Shown here: positions 60,053-64,000 of the stretch, piece after piece
Numbering within the stretch: the first letter of the stretch is position 1
Layout of the letters: every line of letters starts with the position of its first letter
Origin: Trametopsis cervina
Lineage: Eukaryota; Basidiomycota; Agaricomycetes; Polyporales; Irpicaceae
Reading direction: 5' to 3'
NCBI GenBank assembly: GCA_022385755.1
Contig: MU278379.1
Location: 124,001-188,000, forward strand
Length of the DNA: 64,000 nucleotides
Notes under the pieces: model-generated
The model's input: only the letters and a program-made list of their open reading frames with translations
What the model was told of the DNA's origin: nothing
Database searches by the model: none
Translations under genes and position numbers: made by a program

Positions 60053-61916
60053 ATGCACAAGATAAGTGGATTCATTCGGAAGCACGCCAGTCACCCAGCG
60101 GGCGGTCAAGATCCTAACATGCATAACCCGAGCGCAACACTCACGCCACCTGCTTCGTTCCCCTCTGTAAAAGATATTTTTCAATATCGCAAGCAGCGAG
60201 GTGTGAATCTCGGTGAGCACCATAGCACATGTGATTTGATGCGCACTCAATGTACAAGCAGGTTCTTGGTTCGTGTTAGAACGATGGATAAGCGAGGCTC
60301 CTTTTCGGTCCGCAGTTGACCCCGCACAGAGCGACCTGGACGTCGCTCGTGGCTCACATGCTCAACAAATCTTGGAGCAGCACTGGGACAGCTGGATTAC
60401 CGAAGACGACTGGGCATGGATTGCCGACAAGGGTCTGAATTCTGCTCGGATACCGGTACGTACGCCAATACGGGGTAACGATCCGGACGAGCCTGTTTAA
60501 CAACTCGTCAGATCGGTTTCTACCACCTGTGCGGGGCCGACTCGTCCGTCTTGGACGGTACCGACTTCTCAGGGCTCGATCATGTCTTTCACGGTGCTTG
60601 GCACAGAATTACGAACGCCATTCTTGCCGCGAATCGTTTCGGGGTGGGTGTTCTCATAGGTAAGCTGAAGATCCGTATCTTTATTTCAGGAATTCCCGTC
60701 TAAATCGTCCATGAGATCTCCATGCTGCTCCGGGCAAGCAGAACCGTGACCCCCACTCAGGCGCCATGGGCGAGCCGCGGTTCTTCAACAAGTCTAATAT
60801 GGAGCATACGATTCGTGCCCTCACCGTTCTGATCACTCACCTGACCGTCTTCTGTAACTCATTTCATCCCCCGCTCCCCAATCTGCTGGGTATCGAACTG
60901 CTCAACGAGCCCCAACAAGACCCCTCACTAGAAGCCTGGTACAAGGATGCCATCCGAGCTGTCAGAACGATCGACTCTTCCATCCCCATTTACATTGGAG
61001 ATTCATGGATGACGGACCACTACGCAGGGTACATCGAATCTCACTCATCTACCTCACCCTTCACTGTCCTCGATCATCACCTCTACCGGTGCTTCACCCA
61101 TGAGGACACTACCACCTCTGCTAGACAACATGCCACGAGTTTGACGGATCCTAACGCCGGTACCCCTCAAATGTTGGCTCGTGTTTCCCAGAAACTCGAA
61201 GGTGCGGGAGGTGCGCTAATCATTGGAGAGTGGTCAGGTGCCCTCAACCCCGGATCTCTGCGAGACGTCGGTAATGAAGACGCCGCTCGGAGAGAATACG
61301 TGCACGCGCAGCTGGCTCTGTACGAGAGACACTGCGCCGGATATTTCTTCTGGACGTATAAAAAGGAGCATTCGGGCGACAAGGGTTGGGGCTTCCGTGA
61401 CGCTGTCCAAAGCAATATCTTCCCCTATCGCGTTGGGCTCAGCGGACGGGACAAGGACCTTCGAGAGGATCATGATAGAGACACACGCAGAGGACAGGCT
61501 CGTGATAATGCACTAGGTATGTTAGAGCTCAGCATTACGTCTGATTTGCCGGTTTGACGTGAGTTTAATCGTTCTCATCCAGGGGAACATCAGGGCTACT
61601 GGCGTCAGCATCCAGGCCACTATGAGCACTGGAGGTTCGACGAAGGGTTCCTGAGAGGCTGGGATGACGCTTGGCTGTTCTTCCGAAGCATCTCAAACCT
61701 TCCTCCGAGCTCAAGCATCCCAGAGCTCGGTTTCAAGGGCCCCTGGCTGAAGATGAGGCTGAGAGAGCACGCTGCGGCGCGGGGATCGGGGAACCTTTGG
61801 GAGTTCGGTAAGTCCTCGCTTGCCGGCTCTTATACTACTTGTTCTAAATGGAGGCAGAACACGGATTCTCTCAAGGCCTTTCAGCAGCCCAAGCGGATTT
61901 ATCTGGTATATCCTAA
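60053..61916 (+). CDS. Glycoside hydrolase family 5 protein (exo-beta-1,3-glucanase type)
   Basis: Exons 60053-60212, 60262-60455, 60512-60659, 60716-61516, 61583-61807, 61858-61916; 1587 nt, 528 aa. TIM-barrel glucan hydrolase. Typical GH5 exo-1,3-glucanase order: RGVNLGSWFVLERWI, TEDDWAWIADKGLNSARIPIG, VLIDLHAAPGKQNRDPHSG, the acid/base Glu in LLGIELLNEPQ, VLDHHLYRCF and the nucleophile Glu in ALIIGEWSGAL. About 100 residues after the barrel end in WEFEHGFSQGLSAAQADL. No signal peptide is visible from either ATG (60053, or 60119 at MHNPSA), so the enzyme may act inside the cell or leave by another route. Intron 1 could instead end four bases earlier, but the chosen acceptor restores the conserved VNLGSW. 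Confidence 0.9.
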
Positions 61917-62471
61917 CGAATGGGCCGTTACTACGGCATCATTCTGCAAAGATGCCGCCGTCGGAAGTCGATAGCCATGTGTTTCGATACCGCCGTTGTT
62001 GGCAAAGATGGGCAGCTGAGGTGAGAGATACACGACTGAAGCGCCTGCTGCTTTGTCGTCTATAGACACACTATTATTGTACTGCGTGTTCCCATCATAC
62101 CCCTTCTGCCGGAGAAGGTTCTGAGTTTTACTCCATAGCAGCGGCACAAGAGCCAGACTGGCCGTGTAAGGTATCGAGCGACTAGTGGCATGGCCACACA
62201 TGCACATTTCCTTTCGTGAACTGGTTACGGGAGCACGCACCCATAGTGACTCTCCTCGTTTCCGCAGGCGCTGCAGCCAGCCAAGATACAAAAGAAGCCG
62301 AGATGGCACAAGTGGGGTTCTGGGTTGAAACTTACGGTTCAGTTTTACGTGTCCGTTTTCTGACCTGCACATAAAGGACGAGGATCCTGTGCTAGCCGCG
62401 TCTCATCACCGGTTCTCATCTTACCTTCCACTCCAGCACTGTAGCCTTCCTTTCACTTAGTGGCGTTCCAA
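61917..62471. other. Intergenic region
   Basis: 555 bp between two plus-strand genes; nothing recognisable beyond a pyrimidine-rich stretch before 62472. Confidence 0.55.
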
Positions 62472-63155
62472 ATGTCTCGTCGCCGTTCCCAGTCGTTGCG
62501 GGAGGCAGCCCAGCCGGATCTTGACCGAACTGCGGTGTGGGTACATGCGCAGGCAAACAAACGGTACGATGATGCTCCTCAACGAGGCTCGTCGCGCAGC
62601 ACTGCGGCACCATCGTCCAGCTCGACACTTGCGACGACTCTGTCTAGGGCATCAGGCAGGTCTGTCCAGACTGGTTTAGCTGCCTTCGAGAAGAGGAATG
62701 AAGAGAGAAAGAATCGACAAGTCGTGCCACCTCCAACGGCGCCGTCCCCCCATTCTGCACACCCGCCACATTCCCATTCACGCTCGAATTCTATCTCTGT
62801 CGCCACCATAAATGGTCTGACAGATCACCACTACAGCCGTGCGCCGAAGATAGTGCATAGTCCTGTAGAGGAAGGGTGGCCAAAAGCACTAGCAGGTCGT
62901 GCTCCGGTGAGTGTTCATCTGGTCTCTCTCGAAGCTGTGTGCTGACTAGATCTTACACAACAGCCGCTACAGGCAACGAAAGCATCAAAGCCGCCGACAG
63001 CGTACTTGCGGAAACGTAGACCGTCCGACACAAGCCAAGGAGGTTCAATGACCAGCTACGCTAACCCCCCGCATGGCCACTCGACACGAAGTCATAGGTC
63101 TGACAAGCCTTTACCACCGATGCCCGCCTCGCCTGTCCGCCAGTGGACTCTGTAG
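62472..63155 (+). CDS. Hypothetical basic Ser/Pro-rich protein
   Basis: Exons 62472-62906 and 62964-63155, phase 0; 627 nt, 208 aa. Starts MSRRRSQSLREAAQPDLDRT and ends PLPPMPASPVRQWTL. Rich in Ser, Arg, Pro and His; a short predicted helix (AFEKRNEERKNRQ) near residue 75. Multiple RxxS sites. No recognised domain. Probably disordered; function unknown. Confidence 0.7.
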
Positions 63156-63885
63156 CCCATGGCATATATTCTTATTTCTGTGGCGCTTGTATTATTGTAA
63201 TTGGTAGAACGAAGGGCAGGGACTAGGTCCCAGGATCTGCAGGGGGTCTGGACCGGCAGGTTTGTGAGGCCTACGTGTAGATTTCTTGTTACGCCCAACA
63301 GTATATTTATCAGACATACCTCCTCTTATTCCCCCCTTCCTTCATCGACAATACCCATCCAATGCATACGAACCCACCATATTCCAGCAATCCAGCTTTC
63401 TGTCCTTGGACCTTTTCCTTCCTTGTTTTCGCTGTGTTGGTATTGTGTAGCATTGCTCCTCATAGTTTGTGTGCTCAAGTTGTTCTAGCCATGTTATCAA
63501 TGTGCTTCCCAGCGTTGCGAACGATGATGAGAACACAGAATTGTCTGCCGGATATTGCCCGCGTCTTTGGTCTTGCCGATACCAGGAATGCTCGTCATGT
63601 CGTCATGGGAGTCTGTCCCAGGGTTTCTCAACCTTGGACTCAACCTTGAACTCGACCGCGAGCCCGACGTCTATGCCGACCTAGTGTAGCAGGAGCCCGA
63701 CTGCTGAGAAATAATAGCGAAAACAAGATGGAGGCGCCGCAAGACATAAGAAATACGTTATCGCAACGCCGATCAAAACCCAAGCATTCAGTCTCACGAG
63801 GCAGCTTTTCACCACTCCGCTTACGTTGCACGCTCCGTCTCCCCGCCCACCTCAGTAGCAGCAGCTAGCGTGCTCTCAGTCAATC
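63156..63885. other. Intergenic region
   Basis: 730 bp; no supported gene. Pyrimidine-rich near 63320-63430. Confidence 0.55.
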
Positions 63886-64000
63886 ATGAGGTCGCCTCAG
63901 AGGATCAAGATCAAGGAAATCATAGACGAGCTGGGTCGCCAGGCTGTCCAGCTGCAGGAGCAGAGACTCTCGCTCATCGAGGAAATCCGAACGGATCCAA
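63886..64000 (+). CDS. Start of a gene running off the window (unknown product)
   Basis: Open from ATG 63886 to the edge (38 codons): MRSPQRIKIKEIIDELGRQA followed by VQLQEQRLSLIEEIRTDP. A charged amphipathic helix or coiled-coil head of the kind often seen before an F-box in agaricomycete proteins, but the F-box itself would lie outside, so this is a guess. Confidence 0.5.
   Translation, partial: MRSPQRIKIKEIIDELGRQAVQLQEQRLSLIEEIRTDP

Overview
The window is nuclear DNA of a filamentous basidiomycete. Genes are split by many short introns of about 45-60 bp, almost all GT-AG. Several families are typical of, or confined to, Agaricomycetes (DUF6535, DUF6699, DUF6593-like, MYND-finger, HMG-box and secreted Cys-rich proteins). 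A polypore-type agaricomycete is my best guess, inferred from gene content only. I rebuilt gene models by joining exons in phase, using splice signals and comparison between paralogues. No RNA genes, CRISPR arrays or prophage are visible.

Layout. (1) 1-15 kb: four DUF6535 membrane-protein genes, all on the minus strand. They alternate between two subtypes (A-B-A-B), which points to tandem duplication of a two-gene unit about 9.1-9.3 kb long. The third gene has one in-frame TAG. Long intergenic stretches in this part carry diverged copies of one another. (2) 17-33.8 kb: a Ser/Pro-rich conserved hypothetical protein (+), the complete 21-exon cohesin subunit SMC1 (-), a small MAPEG-family membrane protein (+), a 3.4 kb gene-free stretch with degenerate repeats, and an HMG-box transcription factor (+). 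(3) 34.4-43.8 kb: a Vps68/TMEM50-like protein (-), a MYND zinc-finger protein (+), a 374-bp MITE with 41-bp inverted repeats and TA target sites, a short-chain dehydrogenase (+), an ERp38-type protein disulfide isomerase (+), a DUF6593-like protein (-) and a DUF6699 protein (+). (4) 44-53.6 kb: a tandem duplication of about 4.2 kb. Each copy holds a metacaspase-like gene (-) and a divergent upstream region leading into the start of a secreted Cys-rich protein gene (+). Only the right copy keeps that secreted gene whole; the left copy has only its start. (5) 55.4-64 kb: a second DUF6699 protein (-), a long gene-poor stretch with one frameshifted remnant, a GH5 glucan-hydrolase gene (+), a basic Ser-rich hypothetical protein (+), and the first codons of a gene running off the right edge.

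Housekeeping functions are represented by sister-chromatid cohesion (SMC1), ER oxidative folding (PDI), endosomal/vacuolar sorting (Vps68) and wall-glucan turnover (GH5). They sit between two fast-changing accessory blocks, the DUF6535 array and the metacaspase duplication. Both blocks show recent duplication with partial decay of one copy: an in-frame stop in the first; GC splice donors, a 78-bp tandem duplication and a truncated neighbour in the second.
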